The notes: generated by a model from the sequence alone, not told the origin. Shown: positions 18,311 to 28,203, counted from the stretch's first letter. The stretch is 64,000 nt of DNA from Symbiodinium natans (GCA_905221605.1 CAJNDS010002270.1:310001-374000); one strand, 5' to 3'. Numbers and translations: made by a program.

Positions 18311-18520
18311 TCAAACACCAGTAAGCTGCTGTGTGGAGATGTTAAGAACATCCAGACGGTTTCCCTTCCTGTGCTCGACCTGGCCGATGCGCATCTGTCG
18401 GCTCTCAGCTTTATTGCGACACCCACCCTGCCATCGCCAATAGTTGCCGCGCAGCGAATAAGTCGAGAGTGTGAAGTGCGGGCAACGCGTGTTCCAGTTG
18501 CACACATACAGCTGTGAGTC
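18311..18520 (-). CDS. Candidate terminal exon, unknown protein
   Basis: On the minus strand CTTACCTGCAG precedes a 70-codon frame that starts DSQLYVCNWNTRCPHFTLST, continues YSLRGNYWRWQGGCRNKAES and ends at a stop at 18311. It is rich in W, C and Y and has a clear acceptor. A longer minus frame (18241-18576) overlaps in another phase. It is the only well-supported minus-strand exon in the window. Family unknown. Confidence 0.45.
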   Translation of the reverse strand, partial: DSQLYVCNWNTRCPHFTLSTYSLRGNYWRWQGGCRNKAESRQMRIGQVEHRKGNRLDVLNISTQQLTGV

Positions 18521-20760
18521 CTGCAGGTAAGCCCTCGATCATGGAGGCCGCTATGGGTCAGTATTTCTCTCTTCATGCAGCAAGCGCAGTGTTGGAATGT
18601 TCAGAACTGAGTTGACGCAGCCCCTTTGCATTTGCATGGCGAACACGTCGTCTTCTGGGGGTCTATAGGGCAATCATGACTGAGGTTGGGGGTAGTGGTA
18701 CGTTGTTTGTGCTCACGTGCCTGTTTCTGAGCTTGTTGGTGGCTTGTTGCGGTTTTCTAGGGGTGGGGGCAGGGGCGGAGGCAGAGGCGGGCGCGGGGGG
18801 GTGGGGCGGGGAGCACGCAAGCGCGGCGCGAGGCGGGGGCGGGGTGGTTACGTTCTTGACTTGTGCATGCAGCCTCTGAGGGGTTCAGCGACAACCTGTC
18901 CTTGCCCTTGGAGCACCCGTGAGCATGTAAGGTTGCCAGCATTCGTCTCGAGCCTGGATTTCATTAATGACTCGGAAACGATTGCTCTGCTCACAGCGCA
19001 CTAGTCGGAACGGGCGTGTCTTTATGGCATGTAGCAGCACACTCCCCATCCATTTTTCGGAAGCAGGACAATCATTTTTCCTTTCCCTCCCCCAGCCACG
19101 AAGCACACTCTTCTCCATGGGACCAGCGCAGCTGGAACCCCAGACCGCCTTGGCCAGGGGCTCTCAGGTGCCAAAGTCTCAGCGGCAAAACCCTGTTTCT
19201 GCAGGGGAACATCTCGCGGCGACATCGTTATTCGGGAGGACTGCGACCTCACGAGTGCTGAGATCAGCCGTGTTTGGGTCTCAACTACTTGTTGTCTAGA
19301 TAAGGTCAACCCCCCAATAAATTTAATCTTGCCCATGTCCATCGAGCACGTGAAGTGCGGCTTTGCAGCAACAGTTTTTTCTTCTCTAGGAACCTATAAA
19401 CACCAACTCTTGCAAGGGCCCTAAGCCCTGAACCCTCCAAAGGAACAGTGAGTCCTATAAGAGCCCTAACCCCGAAGCCGTAACAGAAGGGCCTTGCAAC
19501 CGTAAACCCCAAACACTTAACAGACGCCGTGACGGTATGAGCCGCCTCTGAACTACCCTTAACCCTAAACCCGACTCGCAGTCTCTTTGCCTGGCAAGGT
19601 CCCTTACGGACACTACGCGCGGAACTATAAGGAAGCAGTTTGCATTAGATAGTACTGATACACTGCTCACACACGAATTTAGTACCACTTGTACAGAACA
19701 TATTCTGTCTAAATCGTACATAGACAAGCCTAAAAACACATGGTTTTCTTAGAAACCTTTGATCTGCCTCGCGAAGATCATAGTACTCGACAGTTCACGA
19801 ATCCTAAAACCCTGGGAGAATTTCTGGCGAGCATGGACTTTTGGGTTCTCAGGTGTGTCGACAAAAATTATGCAGTTTTCCTAAGCAGTTTGTTCTTTTT
19901 GTAAAGAAATGGCGCTGTTTTCCAAGCGCAATGTTGATCAAATGTGCAAATGAAGTACTATTGAAACACCTAGTACAGTCTTTCAAGCGCACCAATGCAT
20001 TATTCGTTGCATCGAAATTCAACCCTAAGTACATACTGGTTTTGTCGATGTAGTATGAATTCCGATGGTCAGCTTGCTTTGAGGGAGCAATGAAGGACAG
20101 CTTTGGGGACACACGCCGCCAGCCTCGCGACAAGCAAGACTTGGAGACTTGGAGTTTGCGTAACCCCCGAAATGCAGCGGACTCACTGTACCACGGAGCC
20201 AATTATTACTATAAATAGTATAGCCAGAATAATATTGTTATGATTAGTAGTAGGACTCGTCCTATTAGTTGTTGTCGTTGGTTGTATGAGGAAAGAGACC
20301 TTCTCCTGAGAGTCCTGAAAGAAATCGCGTCAGACCCAGTTTTCCGTGCAGCTGGAGAGACAGATAGTCGCACGTGCAGAAGCTAGGATGTTGTTTTGAA
20401 TAACAACAAACACACGAAGAAACACTAGTTTTTTTAAGGCGGAGTAAATAAGGTCATACGGATATCAGATTTATGTATATTTAGCATGCATGATGTGTTG
20501 TGTAAATAGCTGCGCAAATACTCGACAAATACGATTTGATCGGTATTTACATTGTTTTCGGTGTGTGCTACCTGTACACCAGTGCGTGGAAGCAAGCAGA
20601 AGCGCGGTGTAGACAAGGAGGGTGTAGGCCTCGCATATGTACATATAGAAATATACAACTCTCCGTATAACAAGGCTCCCCCGCAACAGGGACTACAATT
20701 TAGAGAGCCGCTCACATACCTGAACCATGAGCTGTTGTTTTCTTGGCTCAGTGGCTTGAG
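18521..20760. other. ITS-free island with uncertain coding pieces
   Basis: About 2.2 kb with almost no telomeric units. A GC-rich GGGGC/GAGGC stretch lies at 18765-18850. After a strong pyrimidine tract and CAG at 19095 a + frame contains WNPRPPWPGALRCQSLSGKT. At 19849-20202 a 117-codon minus frame lacks ATG, and at 20434-20764 frames overlap on both strands. I cannot choose a gene model. Confidence 0.3.
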
Positions 20761-20929
20761 ATAAGGGGTTCCGGCCCATGGTTTTAGGGTTCAGGGTTTA
20801 GCGATTAGGGCAAGTCTTTGGGGGGCCATTAGGGTTTCGGATTTGGGAGGAGAAGGGCTTAACATTGTAGGGTCGGGTAAACCGCAGACCCTAAATCTCA
20901 GACCCTTAAAAACCCTAAACCCTAAAACC

Positions 20930-21054
20930 TAACCCAAACCCCAAACCCTAAACCCTAAACCCTAAACCCTGAACCCTGAACCCGAAACCCGAAACCCGAA
21001 ACCCTCAACCCTAAACCCTAAACCCAAACCCAAACCCAAACCCAAACCCTAGAC
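20930..21054 (-). repeat. CCCTAAA array with CCCGAAA and CCCAAA blocks
   Basis: About 17 units. CCCGAAA repeats three times and CCCAAA five times as homogeneous sub-blocks. Confidence 0.85.
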
Positions 21055-21124
21055 GACCCTCACCTTCCAGTGTACAAGTTCACGGGAACAGTTGCTCAGT
21101 TGCCCAAAGATGAGAAGCCTCTTT

Positions 21125-21346
21125 CTTGGAGGTTCATGGGTACTGATAACCCCACGTTTAGGGTTTAGGGTTTAGGGTCTAGGGTCTAGGGTTTAGGGTT
21201 TAGGGTTTAGGGCTATAGCTCCAATTATAAGTCTACTTATAGCCTACTAGGGGGACTTAGGGCTCTTAAAAGTACAGCTACATTTGGAGGGGGCTTATAA
21301 GTACAGTTCTGATTGGGGTTATAAGTACCCATGAACCTCCCATGTA
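21125..21346. mobile_element. Foldback element family A carrying a TTTAGGG insert
   Basis: Left end CTTGGAGGTTCATGGGTACT, right end ATAAGTACCCATGAACCTCC. Eight TTTAGGG-type units at 21157-21211 interrupt the left arm after AACCCCACG. Copies at 308 and 11530 have no such insert. Confidence 0.7.
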
Positions 21347-21452
21347 CACCTGATCTGGCAATCCTTTCAAAGCCTGATGGTTCAGGGTTCAGGGTTCAGG
21401 GCTTAGGGTTTAGGGTTTAGGGTTTAGGGTTAGGGTTTCGGGTTTCGGGTTT

Positions 21453-21545
21453 CAATCGAGTGTCACGACATCAACGGCCTCAGTACAACGCCTCCTTCGG
21501 TCTTGTCAAGCGACGGCAACTCTGGGCACTCCTGCTTGGAACCCT
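21453..21545 (+). CDS. Candidate exon, frame undecided
   Basis: Two frames are open: one reads ECHDINGLSTTPPSVLSSDG, the other SSVTTSTASVQRLLRSCQAT. Flanked by TTTCGGG units and CCCTAAA. Confidence 0.3.
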
Positions 21546-21669
21546 CAACCCTAAACCCTAAACCCTAACCCTAAACCCTACACCTTAAACATAAATGTAG
21601 CCGAAAAGGCCGTAACCCCGAACCCTTAGCCCTTCTCCCAGAGTTTCTGCTACGCCGGACCCTCTCCTT

Positions 21670-21786
21670 AGCCTAAACCCTAAACCCTAAACCCTACACC
21701 CTAAACCCTAAACCCTAAACCCTAAACCCTAAACCCTAAACCCTAAACCCTAAACCCTAAACCCTAAACCCTAAACCCTAAACCCG
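21670..21786 (-). repeat. Telomeric array, CCCTAAA
   Basis: About 17 near-perfect units. Confidence 0.92.
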
Positions 21787-21805
21787 AAGGGTCTTAAGGT
21801 TTCAG

Positions 21806-21901
21806 TTGCGGGGCGAGGCAACGAGTCCATCGGTCCCTCTGGAACAGCGGCGCACCGCCCACACCCGTCCTTGGGCGCCGGGATTCCTGGACAGTCCCTA
21901 G
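21806..21901 (+). CDS. Candidate exon, unknown protein
   Basis: Acceptor AAGGTTTCAG ends at 21805. The 31-codon frame LRGEATSPSVPLEQRRTAHT then RPWAPGFLDSP ends in TAG, itself the first bases of the next ITS-like stretch. Confidence 0.4.
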   Translation: MRGEATSPSVPLEQRRTAHTRPWAPGFLDSP

Positions 21902-22042
21902 GGTTAAGGGTTCAGGGCGTTTAGGGCTCAGGGTTCAGGGTTTAGGGTTTAGGCTTGAGGATTTAGGGTTTAGTATTTAGGGTTCAGGTATCAGGGTTCA
22001 GGGTTCAGGGTTCAGGGTTTAGGGTTTAGGCTCAGGGTCTAG

Positions 22043-22182
22043 TGTGTGTCTCATGCACCGCGCACATCACTCACTTTGGGACGCTGGAGGCCTCCGGTTT
22101 GTGCTTTGATCTGAAACATTGGAGGTCCCAGCCGTGGTTGGAACTCAACTTTTTTTTGAGGTTTTTGAGGTCCCAGGACAAG
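22043..22182 (+). CDS. Candidate exon, unknown protein
   Basis: Acceptor AGGGTCTAG ends at 22042 and donor GACAAG|GTTTGA begins at 22183. It has 46 codons after two bases: CVSCTAHITHFGTLEASGLC, then FDLKHWRSQPWLELNFFLRF. One of the longer spacer exons. Family unknown. Confidence 0.45.
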
Positions 22183-22339
22183 GTTTGAGCTCCTAACTCT
22201 TCCCTAAACCCTAAACCCTAACCCTTAACCCTAGACCCTAAACCCTAAACCCTAAACCCTTTGCAGCTCCAGCACGCATTTTGCGTGCGTTTAAGTAGGG
22301 CAGGATTGTTTTAAGCTTAGGGGTCAGGTCTGATCGCAG

Positions 22340-22396
22340 AGGACTATGCTGGGGTTTTCTGTGGTTCTACAAGGCAAGTATGAGGCCCGGAGTTAA
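22340..22396 (+). CDS. Candidate exon, unknown protein
   Basis: After TCTGATCGCAG the frame reads RTMLGFSVVLQGKYEARS and TAA. Confidence 0.35.
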   Translation, partial: RTMLGFSVVLQGKYEARS

Positions 22397-22505
22397 AGTT
22401 GGGTTCGGGGCCACACCAGTTCCAAGTAACCTTGCGCCCTCAACCCAAAAGCCCTAAACCCTAAACCCTAAACCCTAAACTATATGAAGGCACCCTTAGC
22501 TTCAG

Positions 22506-22562
22506 GATGTGTGGCTGCAGGTTCGGCGTTTTTGCATGCAAGGGACTTCGGAGGGAGTCAGG
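22506..22562 (+). CDS. Candidate 19-codon exon
   Basis: Acceptor TTAGCTTCAG and donor CAGG|GTAGGG bracket exactly 19 codons in phase 0: DVWLQVRRFCMQGTSEGVR. Confidence 0.42.
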
Positions 22563-22613
22563 GTAGGGTTCAAGGTTTAGGGTCTTGGGTTTTGGGTTGA
22601 GGATTGAGGGGTC

Positions 22614-22699
22614 AGGGTTTAGGGTTTAGGGTTTAGGGTTTAGGGTTTAGGGTTTAGGGTTTAGGGTTTAGGGTTTAGGGTTTAGGGTTTAGGGTTTAG
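22614..22699 (+). repeat. Telomeric array, TTTAGGG
   Basis: About 12 perfect units. The last TTTAG could act as the acceptor of the next exon candidate. Confidence 0.92.
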
Positions 22700-22700
22700 G

Positions 22701-22757
22701 GACTGCGGCAAGAAAGCTACAATGCGCCTGCACTTTACTCATGTGGTTTTGGCCTGA
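22701..22757 (+). CDS. Candidate exon directly after an ITS
   Basis: Frame DCGKKATMRLHFTHVVLA and TGA. CATGTG|GTTTTG is a possible donor. The only acceptor is the TTTAG of the array. Confidence 0.4.
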   Translation, partial: DCGKKATMRLHFTHVVLA

Positions 22758-22859
22758 TCGGACATACATAACTTCCGTGGCAGCCGGGGTTTAGAGGTTT
22801 GCAGCCGTCATTGCTTGGTTTGGGGTTTGGAAGTCTAAACCTCTCCTCACCCTGAGAAG

Positions 22860-22976
22860 CCTTTAACTGAGGGATGGGCGGCTTGCTCCTGCATTGGTCC
22901 TTCTGTCATTCATCCGATGCCGCTGTCGGCCGGGGTGGGCACTCAACGCACAGGGCCTCCCATGTGTATGGGTTAA
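22860..22976 (+). CDS. Candidate exon, unknown protein
   Basis: A 38-codon frame with LTEGWAACSCIGPSVIHPMP then LSAGVGTQRTGPPMCMG and TAA. Cys-rich. No ITS signal inside. Confidence 0.4.
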   Translation, partial: PLTEGWAACSCIGPSVIHPMPLSAGVGTQRTGPPMCMG

Positions 22977-23026
22977 CCCGGAGGCGCTGCCACAGTGGGT
23001 TTAGGGTTTAGGGCCGTTTAGGGTTT

Positions 23027-23236
23027 CAAGGGGGCAGATGTGGCAGGTGAGCGACAGCAGAATCCCACAACCAAGCTGACAGTCCGAACTTTCGAAGCCT
23101 GAACTGTCAAAAAACTACATGTTGAGGCAACAAAGCAAAAGCAGCACTCAACCCACCCACCCCTCGCAAATGAAGCAGGTGCGAGCCTACAACGACGGGG
23201 TGAAGGACACTACCACCGGCTCCCTAAGCGGGTTTT
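23027..23236 (+). CDS. Cluster of candidate micro-exons
   Basis: KGADVA ends at a good GCAG|GTGAGC donor (23047). QNPTTKLTVRTFEA follows GCGACAG (23058). The segment near 23180-23230 reads QVRAYNDGVKDTTTGSLSG or, in another frame, ANEAGASLQRRGEGHYHRLP. The order suggests one gene, phase unresolved. Confidence 0.3.
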
Positions 23237-23392
23237 GGGGGTGAGGGTTTAGGGTTTAAATGGCTGAAAGTATGGGCCCCTTCTATGGGCCCGTGAGATC
23301 CGGATGAACTTATTCCCACCCAAGAAGGGCAACGTTTCGTATTACTTTTGCCCAGGGCTTTGAGGGTTTTCAGGGTTTGCTTAGCGTTGCAG

Positions 23393-23579
23393 GTGTTACC
23401 CCCAACCCCATTTACTGCGAAATGGCCATACTCGTGCTCATGCGAGACCTGCTGGGGCAAGCCTTGCCAAAGACCGCCTATTATGAGAAGTCGAGCATTC
23501 CCAGAATCATTTATGAGGAAGAACCTTTAAGCCCGTATCCCCGCGCGAGGACGGCAACATGTACTTTGTGCAGAAGGAG
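23393..23579 (+). CDS. Candidate 62-codon exon, unknown protein
   Basis: The acceptor TTAGCGTTGCAG ends at 23392 and the donor AAGGAG|GTGGGG begins at 23580. The frame reads VTPNPIYCEMAILVLMRDLL, then GQALPKTAYYEKSSIPRIIY and EEEPLSPYPRART. It is one of the longest uninterrupted exon candidates in region 1 and the composition is convincing. The last 60 bases are also open in another frame. Function unknown. Confidence 0.5.
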
Positions 23580-23707
23580 GTGGGGGTTTACGAAAATAAG
23601 GGGCTCCGAACAAATAGTAAGATTCTCTTATAACAATAAGGACCCCAATAATGTACCCCTAAACCCTGAACCCTAAACCCTAAACCCCTACTTTCGGCTT
23701 CTTTTAG

Positions 23708-23806
23708 GTGGAGCTCCGGCCAACAACCACCACGACCTCCACAACCACGACCATCACCACGGCGGCAGCCTCGGAAACTCAAAAAACCCCAAGAACGCTG
23801 AACTTT
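23708..23806 (+). CDS. Candidate Thr-rich exon
   Basis: After GGCTTCTTTTAG the frame VELRPTTTTTSTTTTITTAA continues to ASETQKTPRTLNF and a stop in the ITS. Similar Thr-rich pieces occur near 25060, 40011, 40455 and 42777. Confidence 0.35.
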
Positions 23807-23938
23807 AGGGTTTAGGGTTTAGTGTTTAGGGTTTAGGGTTTGGGTTTTCGGGTTACCCGAGAGCCTAGCCGAAACCGTGTACCCTCTACACCCTAGACGC
23901 AAAAACCCAAACCACATAGCCTCACATCTCAACCCCTA

Positions 23939-24066
23939 GACTAGGACCCAGAGTAGGCCCTCACTCCCCTATTTTAGGGTTTAGGTTTCCTTAGAAGCCC
24001 CTAAAAAAAAAAAAAAACGGGCACCCTTTCAATATCTAGCTTACTCTTGGGTCCAGTAAGTCATCC
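23939..24066. mobile_element. Foldback element family B
   Basis: GACTAGGACCCAGAGTAGGC at the left, TTACTCTTGGGTCCAGTAAG at the right, with an A tract in the middle. Confidence 0.7.
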
Positions 24067-24202
24067 TAAGCCTCTAACCCCTAACTGTATGTAGGCTCCA
24101 CCTCCGGGTAGAAGGTTCAGGGCTTTAGGTTGGGGGAACCTTAGCTTAGGGGTTTGGGGGCTAGGGTTTGGAGTTTCGGGTTCCCTAGACCCGAAACCCT
24201 TG

Positions 24203-24305
24203 TACTTAAACCCTAAACCCTAAACCCTAAACCCTAAACCCTAAACCCTAAACCCTAAACCCTAAACCCTAAACCCTAAACCCTAAACCCTAAACCCTAA
24301 ACCCT
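24203..24305 (-). repeat. Telomeric array, CCCTAAA
   Basis: About 14 perfect units. Confidence 0.93.
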
Positions 24306-24582
24306 TACTTGTATTACTACTTAGGATGGCTTTGGGGCAAAATGGGGCCCTCCTGGGGCCCGCCTAAACCTAAGCAGCCTCAAAACCTCGGGCTTTGGGT
24401 GTGGGGGTTTAGGGTTTAGGTTTTGGGGTTTAGGGCTTAAGATTGTGGGTTCAAGATTGTGGTTTTAGGGTTTAGGGGTTCGGTTTAGGGGACACCTAAA
24501 AATGAAGTGGAACCACGTCCGATGCCATGGTTCAGGCGCTTAGGGTCTGTAGTGCTTAGGGATAGGGCTTCGATCTTCGCAG

Positions 24583-24623
24583 GTCAGTTCACACCGGGCC
24601 ATGACACACTTTGTAAAACACAG
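24583..24623 (+). CDS. Candidate 41-nt exon
   Basis: Acceptor GATCTTCGCAG and donor ACACAG|GTGCCTG bracket QFTPGHDTLCKTQ. Upstream near 24495 an ATG frame MKWNHVRCHGS ends at CAG|GCGCTT, a possible GC donor. Confidence 0.4.
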
Positions 24624-24783
24624 GTGCCTGACAGGGTTTAGGGTTTAGGGTTTAGGGTTTAGGGTTTCGGGTTTAGGGTTTAGGGTTTAGGGTTTCTTCC
24701 TTCACGTGTAGGGTTTATGGATGTAGTATTTTTAGGCTCTACGTAGGGCTTCCTCAGCAATGTCACATGAAAACGGTAGTTAA

Positions 24784-24924
24784 TCCAAACCCGGCACTTT
24801 CCGGAAGCGCAAACGCAGGATTAAATGCCCCAAGCTCGGCCCATCCCATAAACTTGCTGCAGCCTTCACACCCCGAACCCTTCTGAGGCCTGTAAATCCA
24901 AACAACCTAGGTTGCACGTGTTAA
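24784..24924 (+). CDS. Candidate basic exon
   Basis: The 46-codon frame SKPGTFRKRKRRIKCPKLGP then SHKLAAAFTPRTLLRPVNPN has a basic patch like a nuclear localisation signal. It has no ATG. CGCAAACGCAG at 24820 could be an internal acceptor. Confidence 0.4.
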   Translation, partial: SKPGTFRKRKRRIKCPKLGPSHKLAAAFTPRTLLRPVNPNNLGCTC

Positions 24925-25047
24925 CAGACACGGATATCATCGCCACACAAGCCTAGATCGGATGCTTTGTAGAGTAACCCCTAAACCCAAATCCCGAATT
25001 AGATATGTAGACCTTAAAGCCTTGAACCCCAAACCTTTAACCCTTCG

Positions 25048-25122
25048 TGCAAAGGTGACGACGACTTCCACCGTGAGTGTGCGTGCCAGTGGGGCGAAGG
25101 TGCGAGCGCGCAGAACAGCTTA
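25048..25122 (+). CDS. Candidate Thr/Arg-rich exon
   Basis: Frame RAKVTTTSTVSVRASGAKVR then ARRTA and TAG. Confidence 0.35.
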
Positions 25123-25885
25123 GTGGGTGGGATTTGGGGTTTGGGGTTTGGGGTTTAGGGTTCAGAGTACGTGCATGCATATGTGAACTTCCCAAATAGA
25201 GTACCGAATATTACTCCTATAGCAACCCCAAAAAAAGGTACTCCTATACTCAGAAACCCCATACGTATGAATGTGTAGATGCACAGGTGGAGTAAAGCAG
25301 GCCGTTTACAGGGCTTATTGTAGGGGTCATATGCTTTGCAGTGCATATAGATGTTCCGATTTTTTGGAGTACACTGAGGGGCTTATGGGGTCCAGCGCAG
25401 CGCTGGCTGGGTTTTGTTTTTTTGTGCTTATCTCCGACAGCCAACCAGCAAGCCAGCAAGCAAGAAAGCAAGCAAGCAAGCATCCACAAACATCCTCAGC
25501 CCCTAAACCCTGGCCCCTAAACCCTCAACGCTCAAACCCCCAAAATCCCAAACCCCTACGACCCCCCAGTCTCAAGACCCTGGACCCTAAATTCCGTAAG
25601 CTTTACGAATCTTTAGAAAGTGCCCGAACACCTATCCTTAAAAGCCCTAAACACTCTGAATCCCCACGCTATACGAATCTCGTGTTTTAGTAACAACACG
25701 AAATCCCTCTTCCCTAATTCCCTAAGCTATAAACTCCGTAAACCCCAAACTTTCTCAACCCTCAGCTTCCTATACCCCCTGCTCCCTAAACTCCCTAAAT
25801 TCCCTATACCTTTAAACTGCCTAATCCTCGAAAGCCTAGCGCACTCCCTCCTGCCTGGTACTTCAAGGCTCAGGGGGCTGAGGAA
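25123..25885. other. Unique and CT-rich DNA, no clear gene
   Basis: An AAGC tetramer run is at 25447-25485 and CCCTAAACTCC-type low-complexity DNA at 25690-25830. Long frames here are mostly repeat translation. Confidence 0.4.
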
Positions 25886-25995
25886 GTGCTTACTTAGCCA
25901 ATAGATGAACTTCAAACTTTTTGAATTTCCTTGTTGTGTAGGGATTTATAAAGTGTAACCTTTTTTCTTCTTTGGTTATTGGAGAAGTAAGAATG
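25886..25995 (+). repeat. Dispersed repeat G, uninterrupted copy
   Basis: CTTACTTAGCCAATAGATGA ... TTGTGTAGGGA ... TTATTGGAGAAGTAAG matches 33884-34035, where a CCCTAAA array splits the same sequence. Confidence 0.7.
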
Positions 25996-26099
25996 AGCTT
26001 ATACGTAAGCAAGCTATACTTAGTAATTACCCTCAAAGCCTAAACCCGAAACCCTAAACCCTAAACCCTTTAAAGCTACATACATCCCTACTTACGCAG

Positions 26100-26175
26100 G
26101 GCCCCGATCCTGCCTGGTAGGTCTCCAAGGCCGCTGGGAACAAGACTCTGTGCCGCAAGTCAGAGGGGGGAACCC
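26100..26175 (+). CDS. Candidate exon, unknown protein
   Basis: After TACTTACGCAG the frame reads PRSCLVGLQGRWEQDSVPQV then RGG. A second possible donor, CCTG|GTAGGT, lies inside. Confidence 0.35.
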
Positions 26176-26375
26176 TAAACCCCAAACTGCCCTAAACCCT
26201 CTAAACCTTAAAGCCTGAAGCCTAAACCCTAAATGCGAGGGGAGGGGGACTCCGGTTTGGCAAGCTTAGGCTCCCAGGAAGTTGGGGAAGGGATTTCGGG
26301 TGGAGATTTAGAGGTCTCTTAGGTTCGGGGGTTTTGAGAAACCCTAAACCCTAACCCTAGATTCTAAACCCTTTG

Positions 26376-26382
26376 TTTTTTC

Positions 26383-26457
<75 letters not shown>
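26376..26457. repeat. Poly-G tract of about 65 bases
   Basis: T-rich leader then an almost unbroken run of about 65 G. It is the longest homopolymer in the window. The true length may differ, because such runs are hard to sequence. Confidence 0.85.
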
Positions 26458-26605
26458 CGCGGGGGGGTTGTCTAGGGTATTTTTGGGGGCTGAAGGACAA
26501 ATCTCGGGTAACCTCAGATTCCTTAATACTCCCTGCGACTCCCTAAGTCCCCAAGCTTCCCTGAGGCTTCCTAAGTACCTGCTCTGCCCGACTAAACCCT
26601 AAACC

Positions 26606-26695
26606 CTAAAGCCTAAAGCCTAAAGCCTAAAGCCTAAACCCTAAAGCCTAACGCCTAAAGCCTAACGCCTAAAGCCTAAAGCCTAAAGCCTAAAC
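26606..26695 (-). repeat. Homogeneous CCTAAAG run
   Basis: About ten AAAGCCT/AACGCCT units, a variant block next to normal CCCTAAA. Confidence 0.85.
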
Positions 26696-26702
26696 CCTAA
26701 CA

Positions 26703-27128
26703 GCAGGGGCAGATGAGAGGGATGTGGAGCTGGTTGCTGAGCGTCCTCGGCACGCTACGTACAACCTGAGGTATGGTCACTCCAGTAGCAGCATTCCATC
26801 CACGCGTGACCCTAAACCCTAAACCCTAAACCCTAAACCCTAAACCCTTGCATCAGACAGGCTTGTAAGTTGGCTCCATCTTTCTTCTCCCTGGTCATCA
26901 CAGATGTCTTTCGACGAGTGGGGCAGACAATTGGCTTTTCAGAAGTCGTCGAGTACTTGACGCGGTTCGCTTGATGACATGGTGGTTCACAAGGGCATGC
27001 AGTCTTGGGACGATTTGTATCAGGCTCATGAGAATGTTGGGATCTTGCTCTTTTTCTTACAGAAGGCGGGATTGGAGATCAACCGCTCGAAATGCAATAT
27101 CATGGTGAGGCCCTCCCTTACTCTATAA
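26703..27128 (+). pseudogene. Non-LTR (LINE) reverse transcriptase fragment, split by telomeric repeats and frameshifted
   Basis: The left piece (26703-26810) contains ERPRHATYNLRYGHSSSS and IPSTR. The right piece (26849-27128) contains CIRQACKLAPSFFSLV, like the RQGCPLSP box of LINE reverse transcriptases. It then has VVEYLTRF, an FADD-type catalytic box and LLFFLQKAGLEINRSKC, like the LxxxGLxIN-KC region. An extra T at 26971-26972 breaks the frame inside the catalytic box. The ITS at 26811-26848 separates the two pieces and puts them out of frame. The copy is dead. Family placement rests on motif order. The left piece is assigned by position and is less certain. Confidence 0.75.
26811..26848 (-). 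repeat. CCCTAAA insert within the RT fragment
   Basis: Five units between coding pieces of the reverse transcriptase. No clear flanking duplication. Confidence 0.85.
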
Positions 27129-27550
27129 AAGTTAGTGTTTAGGATTCAGGGTTTAAGGTTTACGTTTAACCAAGAGCTCCACACACTTCTGTTGTGGAGA
27201 AAATGATCCTGGTAGTTGGCATCACCTTTCCCCATACTACTCGAATCTCTGACGAGGTATATGACCCGAAACCCTAAACCCCAAACCTTATCTCCAGGGG
27301 TGGATATGGTCACTTCTCGAAATGATGGCCCCTTGTGGGGTCCTTCTTGTAAGGCGGCCCCTCTTATTGAAGATGCCCCAAAAGGGCCCTTCATTTAGAG
27401 AACTGACCCTGAAATCCAAATCTGTGAGATCAAGCCGCGAGGGCGTGTAGGGTTTAGGCTTCGAAGTTTAGGGTTCAGGGTTCAGGGTTCAGGGTTTAGG
27501 GTTTAGGGCTTAGGGCTTAGGGTTTAGGGCTTAAATAGGGTTCAGGGTTT

Positions 27551-27641
27551 AATATGGTTACTGGGCCACCAAGAGGGCGACAATCTTCCAGGTGGCAAGG
27601 CGGTGTTTCACCGGCGCCACTTTAAACTTGTACTGGAGCCC
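27551..27641 (+). CDS. Candidate exon, unknown protein
   Basis: Frame IWLLGHQEGDNLPGGKAVFH then RRHFKLVLEP and TAG. A second open frame reads YWATKRATIFQVARRCFTGA. Frame choice uncertain. The preceding DNA at 27129-27465 holds only weak frames. Confidence 0.4.
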
Positions 27642-27673
27642 TAGCATTGAAAGAGCTTAGGGTTTAGGGTTTA

Positions 27674-27710
27674 GCTGGTTTCGGTTCAAACTTTATGGGG
27701 CCCATAAGGG
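27674..27710 (+). CDS. Candidate micro-exon with ITS acceptor
   Basis: Directly after TTTAGGGTTTAG the frame can read SWFRFKLYGAHK, ending CATAAGG|GTAGGC. The acceptor would be a telomeric TTTAG. Confidence 0.3.
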
Positions 27711-27977
27711 TAGGCGGGGTTCAAGGGGGGTGTGCAACCCAAGCTTGCCCAATACTTCCCGAGGCTCCCCAAGGCTCCCGAAGCTTCCCTAAGTTTCCCT
27801 AGGTACCTACCGGTTCAGGGTTTAGGGTTTAGGGCTTAGGGTTGCCTACCCCCATGAGCCCCCCCCTCCCTCCCTTAAGAACCCTATAAACCCTAAACCC
27901 TAAGCCCCAAACCCTCAACCCTCGCACTAGAGCCTAAACCCTAAACCACAAACCACAAACCCTACCTATGCTATCAG

Positions 27978-28061
27978 GACATCCGGCCGGGCAAATGCCA
28001 CAAGTCGCGATGCATCTCAACAGGCAGAGGCCAAGGACTTGGGGTCTGGTCGTTTGCGTGG
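27978..28061 (+). CDS. Candidate exon, unknown protein
   Basis: Acceptor ATGCTATCAG. Frame TSGRANATSRDASQQAEAKD then LGSGRLRG, ending at the G|GT that starts the ITS. Confidence 0.4.
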
Positions 28062-28203
28062 GTTTAGGGTTTAGGGTTTGGGGTTTGGGGTTTAGGGTTT
28101 AGGGGGGTTTAGGGTTTAGGGTTTAGGGTTTAGGGTTTGGGGTTTAGGGTTTAGGGTTTAGTGTTTAGGGTGTAGGGTTCAGGGTTCAGGGTTCAGGGCT
28201 TAG
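28062..28203 (+). repeat. Telomeric array, TTTAGGG
   Basis: About 20 units with TTTGGGG and TTCAGGG variants. Its final CTTAG abuts the next exon candidate. Confidence 0.88.
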
